Source of the DNA: Bog-257 sp963846715
GTDB taxonomy: Bacteria; Acidobacteriota; Terriglobia; Terriglobales; Acidobacteriaceae
Direction of reading: 5' to 3'
DNA: 64,000 bases
Assembly: GCA_963846715.1 (NCBI GenBank)
Contig: CAWJXA010000005.1
Coordinates: 482,667-546,666 of the forward strand
Shown here: positions 52,904-63,632 of the stretch, one piece after another
Layout: the number at the start of each line of letters is the position of its first letter
How positions within the stretch are numbered: the first letter of the stretch is position 1
The notes under the pieces: generated by a model
What the model saw: only the letters and a program-made list of their open reading frames with translations
The model's database searches: none
Told to the model about the DNA's origin: nothing
Position numbers and translations under genes: made by a program

Positions 52904-55900
52904 TTACGTGGGCGGCTTAGGCTTCGGCATGTCGCCAACCTTTGGCGCCACGCGCAAAATCTGTGTCACCGCGTGCTCCCAATTCTCCAGCAGTTGCTGT
53001 CCTCGGCGACTGCCGGTCAAGCTCACATGACGAGCTACCAGTTCGCGCACCAATGCCGGCTCACCGCAGATGCAGTCCGCTAGTCCGTGGACCTCGACGA
53101 ACTCAGGATTAAATCTGCGCTCGCTTTGGAATCGTCCATCGAGGTCCCAAACAAACGCCACACCTCCGGTCATACCTGAGCCGAAGTTCCTCCCCGTTGC
53201 GCCTAGAATGACGACGACGCCACCGGTCATGTATTCGCAGCAGTGTTCTCCCACCCCTTCGACCACCGCGGTCGCTCCGGAATTGCGAATGGCAAAGCGT
53301 TCACCGGCGCTGCCCGCCGCAAACAGAAAGCCGGAAGTCGCACCGTAAAGCGCGACGTTGCCAAGAATGGCCTGCGGCTCCGCCGCGCGCGCTAGTTGAC
53401 CCCAAGGTCGGAGCACCAGCGTGCCGCCTGACAGACCCTTGCCCACGTAGTCGTTGGCTTGGCCTTGCAGCAGCAGGGTCATGCCATCCACTGCGAACGC
53501 GCCGAACGATTGTCCAGCTGTGCCGCGCAAGCGAAATGTAAGCTCGGGCTTCAACCCAGACTGACGGCGTTGCAGCAGCGCCAGTTCGCCCGCCAGGCGC
53601 GCGCCAATGCTGCGGTCTGCGTTCTTTACAGCCTGAATGTGTTCGAAGGGCACACCTGCCATCACCGCTCTCAGCGCAGGGTCGGTCCAGGCTTCATCGG
53701 CCGGAGCATCCTCTTCGGGTCGCGCGTTTCGTTGGCCTTCCCAGTGCAGCGGGCCATCGCCAAAGGACGCAAGCAGAGGTTCGAGGTTGATGTTGCCCTC
53801 CCAGCGCACTTGTTGGAGCAAGTCGGTGCGTCCGATGGCCGCCTCCAACGAAGGCAAGCCCAATCCAGCGAGCATGCGTTGCAGATCTTCCGCAACGTTG
53901 AAGAAGAAGCGAACCACGTTCTCCGGCTTGCCGCGGAACTTCGCGCGCAAGTCGGGACGTTGCGTCGCGATGCCGGTCGGGCAGGTATTGAGATGACATT
54001 GGCGCGCCATGTCGCATCCCAGCGACACCAGCACCGCGGTGCCGAAGGAGAACTCGTCGGCGCCCAGCAACGCCGCGATGAGCACATCGCGGGCCGTGCT
54101 GATACCGCCATCTACCCGCAGCCTGACCCGGCCCCGCAGGCCATTGAGGCGGAGCACCTGCTGTGCTTCTGCCAGCCCAAGCTCCCACGGATTGCCTGCG
54201 TGCTTGATACTGCTCAGTGGTGACGCGCCTGTGCCGCCACTGTGGCCGGCAATGTGAATGTAGTCCGCGTAGGCTTTCGCAACTCCAGCGGCGACCGTCC
54301 CCACTCCAAGTTGCGACACCAGCTTCACCCCAACGGACGCCCGTGGATTGATCCGCTTTAGGTCGTAAATCAGTTGCGCCAAATCTTCGATGCTGTAGAT
54401 GTCGTGATGTGGCGGCGGACTGATGAGCGTGATTCCCGGCTGGGCGTGACGCAATCGCGCGATAAGCTCGGTGACTTTGTGGCCAGGAAGCTGGCCCCCT
54501 TCGCCCGGCTTGGAGCCTTGCGCAATTTTGATTTCCAGTTCCTCGGCATGGGCCAGGTACTCGGCGGTCACACCGAACCGCGCCGAAGCCACCTGCTTAA
54601 TCTTGTTATTGCGCGGTAGAAATCCGTGAGGAGTATCGCTATCGGCGGCATAAGCCGCAGGATCTTCGCCGCCTTCGCCGGTGTTGGAGCGTCCCCCCAA
54701 CTGGTTCATCGCAAGGGTGATGGTTTGGTGCGCCTCGGGGCTTATCGAGCCTAGGGACATTGCGCTGGACACAAAGCGCCGCACCAGTGTCGCGCGCTGC
54801 TCGACCTGATAAACCGATAGCGGTGGACCGGCGGGGCGGAAGTCCAGAAGGTCCCGCAACACTGTCGGCTTTCGTTCCTCTCCGGCCCCGGCGTAGGCAG
54901 ACCAAGCCTGCAACGGCGAAGGCGCATCGGCTTCAGCCAGCGTGGATGCCTTTGCCGCGCCAACCGCGAGCTGGAGTTGTCGCGTACGTTGCGGCGCCCA
55001 GGCATGCAGCTCCGCGGCATCGTCTCGCCGAAAGCGCACCCAGCCGTAATCCGGAAGTTCGGAGGTGTGCTGCCGCTCCCATGAAGCGCGAATGGCAGCT
55101 TCGATCTCCGCGAATCCGTGACCTCCAATCGGCGATGAGCTGCCCGGGAAGCACCATTCCACAACGGCATGATCGAGCCCGAGAATGTCGAACAGTTGCG
55201 CCGCCCGGTAACTGTCGAGGACGGAGATCCCCATCTTCGACATCACCTTGGCGAGGCCGGCCTCCAGCGCTTTGAGCATGCGAACCTCTCCGGCGTCTCC
55301 CGCCAAATTGCGAGCCGTTTGCAAGGCCAGCCAGGGACAAACCGCGCCGGCACCATATCCAATCAACAGGGCTGCGTGATGCACGTCGCGGCAGTCGCCG
55401 GCCTCCAAGGCCAAACCAACTTTGGTTCGCAAGCCGGCTCTGACCAGGGCATGATGCACGGCTCCCGTCGCCATCGCCATCGGAATCGGTAATGTTTGCG
55501 GCGAGGCTGCCCGGTCGGTCAGCAGCAGGATGCGAATTCCTTCGTGCACCAGTTCAATGGCACGGCTGCGCAACGCTTTCAAGGAAGCTTCCAGCGAACT
55601 CTCAGTGGAGAAGGTGCAGTCGACCTCGGCCAGCGGCAGCTCCTCCTGCATGGGGTACACCCCTTCGTGCAATGCAGCCATCTGGCCAAGCGAAAGGAAA
55701 GGCGACGGCAACACCAGGCCCGGCAACGGAGCGTGTTTGTTCAACAGGTGGGGCCACGGGCCAAGACGTGTGCGCAACGAGACCACACAGGCTTCGCGTA
55801 TCGGGTCAATCGCGGGATTGGTCACCTGCGCGAATCTTTGTCGGAAGAAGCCATAGAGCGACCGCGGCGTATAAGCCAAAGCCGCTATGGGAGTGTCATC

Positions 55901-57325
55901 GCCCATGGACCAGGTGGCCTCCTTACTTTCCAGCGCCATCGGGCCTACGACCATCTTGACGTCTTCACGGGTATAGCCGAAGCCGTGTTGCAGCCGGGTG
56001 ACCTCGTCGTTGGATAACGCAACGACAGCGTCGTTTGCGGGTTCCAGGGGGAAATCGTCGATCAACGGGCCATAGACCGTCAGCTCATCGAAGTATCGGT
56101 CAAGAGCTTCTCCATCCAGGCAGCGGTTGTGTTCCAGGTCAAGCAGGATCATTTGCCCTGGCCCCAGCCTGCCGCTACGCACAATGGAGTCGGGATCGAC
56201 ATCGGCAAGTCCCACCTCCGACCCCGCTAGCATCACGCCGGTATCGGTCAGCACATAACGACATGGCCGCAACCCGTTGCGATCCAGGGCCGCACCCAAT
56301 AAACGGCCGTCGGTAAACACCAGAGCAGACGGGCCGTCCCACGGTTCCATGCAGTCCGCGTGGTAGCGATGAAATGCAGTCTCGTTGCCATCGGCGGCGG
56401 CGGGCAGCAACATACGCACCGCTTCCGCTACGTTGCGGCCGTGATTGGCCAACAACTCGGCGATTTCATCAAGGCTCATCGAGTCGGAAGCGTCGTTACT
56501 AAGGATGGGCCCGCACTCTCGCGGCAAGGTAGCGCGACGTGCCTCCATGTGGGCACGATTGCTCCAAATAGTATTGATCTCGCCGTTGTGTGCCAGCATG
56601 CGCAAGGGCTGGGCACGATGCCATGACGGCAGCACGTTGGTTGCGTATCGCTGATGAAAGATAGCGAAGCGCGTCACGTAGTCTGCGCTGTCCAAGTCGG
56701 GATAGAACTCGTGCAAGGCCCTGCCGGCGCACATCGCCTTGTAAACGATGGTCTGCGTCGAAAGGGAGCAGACGTACGTATCCTGCGTCTCGCGTTCGAA
56801 GGCTTTGCGGGCAAGATAGAGCACGTGTTCAACTTCTGCGACGGTCCACTGGTTTCGCTGAGGAACGCTTATCAGAGCTTGACGAACCATGGGGAGTGAG
56901 TCGACCGCAAGCTCTCCCAGCGTCTCCCGCGTGATTGGGACATCCCGCCAGGCGAGCCATTGCAAGCCGTGGGCGGAGATGCACTCTCGAAAACGCTGAG
57001 CGTCGCGACTCGCCGCTGGTTCTTGTTGCGGCAGGAAGAGCATCCCGACGGCCAGCGGTTGCCTCGGCGCTAAGGAAATTCCCGTCTGCTGAAGAAGGAA
57101 GTCGCGTGGAACCGCGGTGAGGATGCCAACGCCGTCGCTGCTCTTGCGGTCAGAGGCTACCGCACCTCGATGTGCGAGGCGACCCAGCGCCGTCAGCGCA
57201 AGACGCAAAATGTCATGATGGGCAAGGCCGTGCAGCGTCGCAACAAATCCGACTCCGCATGACTCGTGGTCATAGCGAGGATCTAGAAGGCTCCGGCCCG
57301 GGTAGACCATACTGCGAGGTCCCAT
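52904..57325 (-). CDS. gltB: Glutamate synthase large subunit
   Basis: GltB makes two glutamates from glutamine and 2-oxoglutarate. The 1473-residue protein has three parts: an N-terminal glutamine amidotransferase with catalytic cysteine in HESCGVGFVA, a central FMN domain (SNTGEGGEDPAAYAA, and HSGGTGASPLSSIKHAGNPW), with the [3Fe-4S] cysteines in RQCHLNTCPTGIATQ, and a C-terminal beta-helix (GVVVILGATGRNFGSGMTGG). Length matches intact large subunits. A start at 57310 is equally possible. The small subunit gltD is not adjacent; the ferredoxin-dependent form would not need it. Confidence 0.95.
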   Translation of the reverse strand: MGPRSMVYPGRSLLDPRYDHESCGVGFVATLHGLAHHDILRLALTALGRLAHRGAVASDRKSSDGVGILTAVPRDFLLQQTGISLAPRQPLAVGMLFLPQQEPAASRDAQRFRECISAHGLQWLAWRDVPITRETLGELAVDSLPMVRQALISVPQRNQWTVAEVEHVLYLARKAFERETQDTYVCSLSTQTIVYKAMCAGRALHEFYPDLDSADYVTRFAIFHQRYATNVLPSWHRAQPLRMLAHNGEINTIWSNRAHMEARRATLPRECGPILSNDASDSMSLDEIAELLANHGRNVAEAVRMLLPAAADGNETAFHRYHADCMEPWDGPSALVFTDGRLLGAALDRNGLRPCRYVLTDTGVMLAGSEVGLADVDPDSIVRSGRLGPGQMILLDLEHNRCLDGEALDRYFDELTVYGPLIDDFPLEPANDAVVALSNDEVTRLQHGFGYTREDVKMVVGPMALESKEATWSMGDDTPIAALAYTPRSLYGFFRQRFAQVTNPAIDPIREACVVSLRTRLGPWPHLLNKHAPLPGLVLPSPFLSLGQMAALHEGVYPMQEELPLAEVDCTFSTESSLEASLKALRSRAIELVHEGIRILLLTDRAASPQTLPIPMAMATGAVHHALVRAGLRTKVGLALEAGDCRDVHHAALLIGYGAGAVCPWLALQTARNLAGDAGEVRMLKALEAGLAKVMSKMGISVLDSYRAAQLFDILGLDHAVVEWCFPGSSSPIGGHGFAEIEAAIRASWERQHTSELPDYGWVRFRRDDAAELHAWAPQRTRQLQLAVGAAKASTLAEADAPSPLQAWSAYAGAGEERKPTVLRDLLDFRPAGPPLSVYQVEQRATLVRRFVSSAMSLGSISPEAHQTITLAMNQLGGRSNTGEGGEDPAAYAADSDTPHGFLPRNNKIKQVASARFGVTAEYLAHAEELEIKIAQGSKPGEGGQLPGHKVTELIARLRHAQPGITLISPPPHHDIYSIEDLAQLIYDLKRINPRASVGVKLVSQLGVGTVAAGVAKAYADYIHIAGHSGGTGASPLSSIKHAGNPWELGLAEAQQVLRLNGLRGRVRLRVDGGISTARDVLIAALLGADEFSFGTAVLVSLGCDMARQCHLNTCPTGIATQRPDLRAKFRGKPENVVRFFFNVAEDLQRMLAGLGLPSLEAAIGRTDLLQQVRWEGNINLEPLLASFGDGPLHWEGQRNARPEEDAPADEAWTDPALRAVMAGVPFEHIQAVKNADRSIGARLAGELALLQRRQSGLKPELTFRLRGTAGQSFGAFAVDGMTLLLQGQANDYVGKGLSGGTLVLRPWGQLARAAEPQAILGNVALYGATSGFLFAAGSAGERFAIRNSGATAVVEGVGEHCCEYMTGGVVVILGATGRNFGSGMTGGVAFVWDLDGRFQSERRFNPEFVEVHGLADCICGEPALVRELVARHVSLTGSRRGQQLLENWEHAVTQILRVAPKVGDMPKPKPPT

Positions 57326-57417
57326 GTACCACTATAGAGCGCAAGGGCCAGCCAGATGGGCCGGAAAGTGAGAGCAAGAGAACCTGACTCCCAAATCAGG
57401 AAAAAGAAGCGCAGTGG

Positions 57418-59952
57418 CTACTCGGTTCGCAGCGCCTCAACTGGTTCGATGCTGGCCGCCCGTTGCGCCGGAATAAATCCTGCCAATCCTGCCGCTGCCG
57501 ATAACACGATCACCGCAATCGTGATACTGAAGGGATCATAGCTGCGAACGGCATAGAGTTGGTCGGCGATATAGTGAGAGCCAAGCAAAGCAATCGGAAT
57601 CCCCAGCGCGAGTCCGAGTCCCAATTGCACGAAGGCACCACGCAGTACCATCCGCACCACATTGCCGCGATTTGCACCCAAAGCCATCCGCAGCCCAATT
57701 TCGCTGGTTCGCCGTGCCACTGCATACGACGTGATGCCATACAGCCCAACTGAAGCCAGCACCAGGGCCAAGAGTCCGAACAACATGGTCAGACGCGCGA
57801 TCAGGCGCTCTTGGTTGAGGTTGTCGTTAACCTGGTCTTGCAGCGAACGCAGGTCTATCACCGTGAGATTGGGATCGATATCGGCCAGCGTATGCCGCAC
57901 CGTCGCATCCAGATTTTGCGGTTGGCCTTTGAAGCGCAAGGTCACCGAGTTGATGTACAAAGACCAGTTCTCTGCCATGGCCGCGTTGGGCTCGGTGGCC
58001 TGCAGATGTTGATTCAATGGTCGAAAATACATGGGGCGCATTTCCTGGCGGGGATTAGAATACTTGGCGTCCGCCACAATGCCTACAATCTCAAAGGCCC
58101 CGGCGTACTTGTGGTCGAAGATGCCGAAGTGCCGCCCGATAGGATCCTCCTTGGGAAAGAACTTCTTGACGAAAGCCTGATTGACCACCGCCACCATCTG
58201 CGAAGTTGCAGTATCTGCATCGGTGAAGCCGCGTCCCCGAATAACCGGCTGCCCGACAGTCTCAAAAAATTGCGGGCTCACCCGGTCCCACGATGAGCCA
58301 TTGTGTTCGTTCGGCCCCGGTTCTGGCCGCCCTTCCACCCGCACGCCCTCTCCCCAATTGTTTCCTTCCAAGGTGCTGTAGAGCGCAAGGCCCACGCTTT
58401 GTACGCCAGGCAGCGATCCAAATCTTTGTTCCAGCGCCTGATACAACGCAGGCAGCTTTTCCGGGGTATATCCTGCGCCGGCCGGATCCAGGTGAAACAC
58501 GTAGCGATTAGTCGTCTCGATGCCAAAATTCTGACGTTCAAGATTGCGCAAAGTCTTGGTCAGCAGTCCCGCGCTCACCAGCAGCACCAGCGACAGCGCG
58601 GCCTGAAAGACGATGAGTGACTTCTGCGGGAGTGATGACCGATCACGCGTCGACCGGTTGACTCCGCGCAGAGCTTCCGCGGGATCGGAGTGCGAACTGA
58701 TCCAAGCCGGCACGATGCCGAATGCAACCCCCGTCACCAACGACAACAGGAAGGCAAAGCCCAGCACCGGCAAAGAGGGGCTGGCCTCGATCGGCACTTG
58801 GGGCGAGTTGGGAAATGCCAGCGCCAGAATTGTCCGTGTTCCTCCATAAGCGACGCCCAAACCCGCCAGGCCACCAAGACATGACAACAAGACGCTCTCG
58901 GTAAGCATCTGCCGTACCAGTTGACTCCGCGCGGCGCCCAACGCCATGCGGATCGAAGTCTCTGCTTTGCGAGTCGTTCCCCGCGCCAGCAGAAGATTCG
59001 CAATATTCGCACACGCCACCAATAGCACCAGTCCGGAGAGCGCCATCAGCAAGTACAACCCCTTGCCGGCCTCCTGTTGCAGTTGCTGAATACCGGCGCC
59101 GCCGGGCGTTATCACGACGTGCTGCTTCGGGATGACAGTCGCTCCACCATTCCGGGTGTACGGATCCTGAGTGGCCAGCCACAGCCGAAGGCCAGCAGAC
59201 ATTTTTTCCTGAAGCGGCCCCACCTGCACACCGGGTTTTACGCGCCCAATCGCGTACAACCAATTGCTCTCAGGGATATGCAGCCGCGTATTTTCGTGAT
59301 TGATTAACGGTTCGATTGCCAAGGGAAGCCAAATCGCCGGGGGGTTCTCTCTAATTCTGTCTCCGAAGAAGCCCGCTGGAGCAACTCCTACAATCGTGAC
59401 GGGCTGCGTCTGAATGTAGAATGTCGAGCCCACCACTCCGGGATCGCCGCCATAATCCGAACGCCACGCCTGATAGCTGAGCACAGCCACTGGAGCGGCG
59501 CCCGGGGTGTCGTCGGCTGCCGACAATGGACGTCCGGCGAAGCTCCCTACTCCGAAGGTCGAAAAGTAATTTCCCGAAACATACTCAGTGTGTTCTGCTT
59601 TTGCGGGCTCCGAACCGCGCCGGACCGTGAGAGTGTCGCTTCCTGCCTGCATCGCGGCCAGCTCCTCGAACTCAGGCGCGGTGTCTCGGAAGTGCCGGTA
59701 CAACTCATAGGAGAAAAGATCGAAGTCTCCCTCATCGTTCAGGTAACCCCCATCGACGCAACAGTCATCCTTGTCGCCGACGCGGTAGAGCATCTTTGGA
59801 TCGACGACTGGCAACGATTTCATCAGCACAGCATGGACTAAGGTGAAGATAGCTGTATTAGCGCCAATTCCGAGAGCGATGGTGAGGACGATCGTGATGA
59901 CAAAAGCGGGTGACTTGCGGAACTGGCGAAACGCGAGGCGGACATTATGCAT
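57418..59952 (-). CDS. MacB/FtsX-type permease (Acidobacterial duplicated orphan permease, ADOP)
   Basis: A large membrane protein of 844 residues with two MacB periplasmic core plus FtsX permease units, lacking an ATPase gene beside it. The N-terminus MHNVRLAFRQFRKSPAFVIT is the standard ADOP start, followed by a membrane helix and PAAVLSY-type MacB core sequence; a four-helix FtsX block is at LVACANIANLLLARG and another at the C-terminus, ending AQRAASIEPVEALRTE. ADOP proteins occur in dozens per acidobacterial genome and their substrates are unknown. I chose the ATG at 59952; an in-frame ATG 31 codons upstream exists. Confidence 0.9.
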   Translation of the reverse strand: MHNVRLAFRQFRKSPAFVITIVLTIALGIGANTAIFTLVHAVLMKSLPVVDPKMLYRVGDKDDCCVDGGYLNDEGDFDLFSYELYRHFRDTAPEFEELAAMQAGSDTLTVRRGSEPAKAEHTEYVSGNYFSTFGVGSFAGRPLSAADDTPGAAPVAVLSYQAWRSDYGGDPGVVGSTFYIQTQPVTIVGVAPAGFFGDRIRENPPAIWLPLAIEPLINHENTRLHIPESNWLYAIGRVKPGVQVGPLQEKMSAGLRLWLATQDPYTRNGGATVIPKQHVVITPGGAGIQQLQQEAGKGLYLLMALSGLVLLVACANIANLLLARGTTRKAETSIRMALGAARSQLVRQMLTESVLLSCLGGLAGLGVAYGGTRTILALAFPNSPQVPIEASPSLPVLGFAFLLSLVTGVAFGIVPAWISSHSDPAEALRGVNRSTRDRSSLPQKSLIVFQAALSLVLLVSAGLLTKTLRNLERQNFGIETTNRYVFHLDPAGAGYTPEKLPALYQALEQRFGSLPGVQSVGLALYSTLEGNNWGEGVRVEGRPEPGPNEHNGSSWDRVSPQFFETVGQPVIRGRGFTDADTATSQMVAVVNQAFVKKFFPKEDPIGRHFGIFDHKYAGAFEIVGIVADAKYSNPRQEMRPMYFRPLNQHLQATEPNAAMAENWSLYINSVTLRFKGQPQNLDATVRHTLADIDPNLTVIDLRSLQDQVNDNLNQERLIARLTMLFGLLALVLASVGLYGITSYAVARRTSEIGLRMALGANRGNVVRMVLRGAFVQLGLGLALGIPIALLGSHYIADQLYAVRSYDPFSITIAVIVLSAAAGLAGFIPAQRAASIEPVEALRTE

Positions 59953-60191
59953 AGGGGATCTCTGGTCTTCAGAATCGTTACGAGCAGTTACGTTGCCAGA
60001 GGCAGAATTGTTCAACCCACGTATTTCATTGGGAGCACAGCCCATGGCCGTCCATCCCTGTTTCTAACCGTTCAATTCTGGACAGTCATCCTCCAGCACC
60101 CCGTGAGCTGAAAAAGATCAGACGGACGACCCCGAGTCGGTCCGAAACTTCACGATGTGACAAATCGGCAGGGTCACCGTATAGTCTGCCC

Positions 60192-61704
60192 ATGCCGGAT
60201 GCGACCACCATTGCGATTGTTGCGCGCGGACGCCAGCATAGTGGGCGCACGGCAATTGTCGACTCTCTCGGAACGTATACCTACAGCGATCTGCTGGACG
60301 CTTCAGCCCGGGTAGCAGCCTCGCTACTCGCCGGTCGTGACGACCTGCCGCGAAGAGCGCGTGGCGTTTCTGGTGGCGCCCGGATTTCCCTGGATCGCGG
60401 TGCAATGGGGCATCTGGCGCGCCGGAGGCATTGCGGTGCCCTTGCCTCTTGGATCCCCTGCCGTCGAACTCGAATACTTTGTTGACGACACGCAAGCTGC
60501 GACATTGGTCTATGACAGTGCGGGTGAGAAGGTTCTTGCACCTGTCATTGCAAGCCGTAACGTTCGGGCCCATCTCTACGACGACATGCTCGGGCGCGAG
60601 CCGGCCGTGTTGCCTGCAGTCGCCAGCCAGCGGCGCGCCATGATTCTCTACACCAGCGGCACGACCAGCCGTCCCAAAGGCGTAGTCACAACACATGCGA
60701 CCATCACCGCGCAAATCGCGAGTCTGATTGACGCCTGGGAGTGGTCGCCCGATGATCGCATCGTCCTGTGCCTGCCGCTGCACCACGTCCACGGGATCAT
60801 CAATGTTGTCTCCTGCGCGCTATGGGCTGGGGCCGTCTGCGAGATGCTGCCGCGCTTCGACGCCAACGCGATCTGGGAGCGCATTGCCGCCGGAGAGATG
60901 ACGCTCTTCATGGCAGTGCCGACAATCTACGTCAGGCTCATCGCCGCGTGGGAAGAGTCGCACCTCGAGCGTCGCACCCTGCTGAGCCAGAGTGCCGCGC
61001 AGTTGCGCTTGATGGTGTCAGGCTCGGCGGCATTGCCCGTCAATACGCTCCAGCGCTGGCGGGCAATCACCGGCCATACTCTGCTGGAACGTTATGGCAT
61101 GACGGAGATCGGCATGGCGTTGTCGAATGCCTACCGAGGCGAACGCATCCCCGGCAGTGTCGGCAAACCATTGCCGGGAGTCGAGGTGCGACTCGCCAAC
61201 GAGCGCGGCGAGGACATCGCGCCAGGTACGCCGGGCGAGATCGAGGTCCGCGGTACAAACGTTTTCAGCGAATATTGGGGCAAGCCGGACGCGACACGCG
61301 AGGCCTTCCGCGATGGCTGGTTCCGCACCGGCGATACCGCCGTCGTCGAAAACGGTGTCTATCGCATTCTGGGGCGGACGAACATCGACATTCTCAAGAC
61401 CGGCGGCCACAAAGTGTCGGCGTTGGAGATTGAGGAGACATTGCGCGAGCATCCTGCGGTTGTCGAATGCGCTGTGGTCGGCGTGCCCGATGAGGAATGG
61501 GGCGAGCGAGTCGCAGCGGCATTGGTGCTCAGAGAGGGAAGTGCACTCGATCTTGACGGACTGCGCTCCTGGGCCAAGCAGCGACTGGCGTCTCATAAAA
61601 TTCCATCTCGCCTTCTCCTGTTGGAGGCGTTGCCACGGAATGCCATGGGCAAGGTAACCAAGCCAGCCGTTACAGCGCTGTTTCAAAGCGAGAGAGCCCA
61701 GTGA
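60192..61704 (+). CDS. AMP-forming acyl-CoA synthetase, malonyl-CoA-synthetase (MatB/ACSF3)-like, one frame shift
   Basis: An ANL-superfamily ligase of about 503 residues. The N-terminal piece (YTYSDLLDASARVAASLLAG) is in one frame to about 60345, where an extra C in CTGCCGCGAA moves the sense (REERVAFLVAPGFPWIA) to the next frame, which runs to 61704. The P-loop YTSGTTSRPKG, RYGMTEIG, the DGWFRTGD hinge and the C-terminal NAMGKVTK lysine are intact. The pattern LPLHHVHGIINVVSCALWAG is typical of malonyl-CoA synthetases, so malonate or a methylmalonate-like acid is the likely substrate. Divergent from the ADOP gene. Confidence 0.85.
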
Positions 61705-61973
61705 AGCCGAGCGCGATGTCGCGTCAATCTCTCAGTGAGCGACTGGGAGTCCCACAACTTAGGCGGCAGTCTGAGAGTCGGCCTTGAGAGCCAATAAATA
61801 CTATTCCCTTGTGTAATGGTCTGTTTCCAACAACAACCACGGTGCCGGGCCATAACAAGCGCATTTCATTGGCGTTCACTCCTCGCATAGCGCATAATGC
61901 CGTGTCTGTTGCAACCACCTTCACGGAAGATGGTACCGGCCTTGGAACGAATTCTGCTGAAGGAGAACTATCC
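61705..61973. other. Gap between the ligase and the GloVer gene
   Basis: These 269 bases hold no recognisable gene. An AAGGAGAA ribosome site is at its end, before the ATG at 61974. I see no strong terminator or repeat. Confidence 0.4.
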
Positions 61974-63632
61974 ATGCGAGGCAAAAGAGCTTTCGTTGGA
62001 TTGAGGGTCTTGGCGATCTTTGCTGTGACCCTGCCGGTGACGAACAGCTGGGCGGTGATCCACTGGAACGAGAAGGTGCTGCATAATTTCAACGGCTCGG
62101 ACGGATCGGCTTCCCTATCGGGGCTGATCTTCGATGCTGCCGGCAATCTTTATGGCACAACCATACTGGCGGCACTTACAACGACGGGACGGTGTTCGAG
62201 TTGTCACCTTCGGCGGGCGGGGGCTGGTCTGAAACAGTGCTGCATAACTTTAACCCTGAGGGCTCGGACGGGTTATTTCCCCAATCGGGGCTGATCTTCG
62301 ATGCTGCCGGCAATCTCTACGGCATAACTTCAGGTGGCGGCACTTACTACGGCGGGACGGTCTTCGAATTGTCGCCTATGCCGGGCGGAGGCTGGACGGA
62401 GACAGTGCTGTATAGCTTCGGCAACGGCACGGATGGGGCTTATCCCGTGTACGGAGTCCTGATCTTCGATGCCGGCGGAAACCTTTACGGCACGACGTCT
62501 TCGGGTGGCACTCACAACTGCCAAGGTAACGGCGGCTGCGGGACGGTTTTCAAGTTGTCGCCCACGGTGGGGGAGGCTGGACGGAGACGGTGCTGTATAA
62601 CTTCGGCAACGGCACGGACGGGTATTTTCCCTGGGCCGGTCTGATCCTGGACGCCGCCGGCAATCTCTACGGCACGACTCCGGGCGGCACTAACGGCGGG
62701 GCGGGGACGGTGTTAGAGCTGTCGCCCAACGAAGGTGGGGGCTGGACATACACGGTGCTGCATGAGTTCGGTGGCGGCGACGGCGGACTGTATCCCAGCG
62801 GCAGCCTGATCTTCGATGCCGCCGGGAATCTTTACGGTACGACCGGCCATGGCGGCCTTTACTGTTCTAGTCACGGTGGGTGCGGGACGGTGTTCGAATT
62901 GTCGCCCGCAGGCGGCGGTAGCTTGGACGGAGAAGGTGCTGCATAATTTCGGCAACGGCACGGACGGTGCTGATTCCCGTAGGCCGGCTTGACCTTCGAT
63001 GGTGCCGGCAACCTCTACGGCACCACCCTCGAAGGTGGCGTTTATGACAACGGGATGGTGTTCGAATTGTCACCTACTGAGGGCGGAGGCTGGACCGAGA
63101 CGGTGCTATACAGCTTCGGACCCGAGCCGGATGGATAAAATCCCTATTCGGGCTTACCTTCGACGCCGCAGGAAATCTCTACGGCACGACCAATAATGGT
63201 GGCGTTAACAACGAAGGGGCGCGTTCGAGTTGACGCCAAGCGGTAGAGGCAGCTGGACGGAGACGGTGGTATATAGTTTCGGCGACGGAGGAGGGCGGTC
63301 CCTATGGGCGGCCTGATCTTCGATGCGGCCGGCAACCTTTACGGCATGACCTCGACGGCGGCAATGATGACGGAGGAACGGTGTTTGAGCTTTCGCCTAA
63401 TGGGAATGGGGGCTGGACGGAAACGGTTTTGTATAGCTTCGACAGATTTGTGAATCCTATGGCTGGCGTGACCTTCGATGCCGTTGGCAATCTGTATGGT
63501 ACGACGCATTCGGCGGTACCTATGGCTACGGGACGGTCTTCGAGCTGTCGCCCGTCTATCCGTGTATCAGCTGTAGTCGCGCTGGCCTCCGATGAGGTCC
63601 ATGTCGGCCAAGTGAGTGATCTTCTTGGGTAA
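61974..63632 (+). pseudogene. Secreted GloVer-type tandem-repeat protein (TIGR03803-like), frame-broken
   Basis: The start at 61974, behind AAGGAGAA, gives a signal peptide (FVGLRVLAIFAVTLPVTNSW). Then comes a tandem array of nine units with a DAAGNLYGTT-type core at about 62136, 62307, 62471, 62651, 62818, 63001, 63163, 63323 and 63479, each 156-183 bp. Each unit reads ETVLYSFGNGTDG, LIFDAAGNLYGTT, GGTVFELSP. The frame changes near 62160, 62575, 62930 and several times after, so no continuous protein results. End is uncertain. The family is typical of acidobacterial surface or secreted proteins; function unknown. Longest open pieces are 62192-62644 and 62590-62946. Confidence 0.8.

Noticed and set aside
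53459..54223. 254-codon plus-strand frame inside gltB
   Set aside because: It is opposite the conserved glutamate synthase FMN/Fe-S region and has no ribosome site or recognisable domain.
57370..57417. tRNA-like arm CCTGACTCCCAAATCAGG
   Set aside because: The loop has eight bases and no acceptor, D or T arms surround it.
61974..63632. Possible CRISPR array from regularly spaced repeats
   Set aside because: The repeat units are 156-183 bp, diverged, and encode a repeating protein motif; no cas genes are present.
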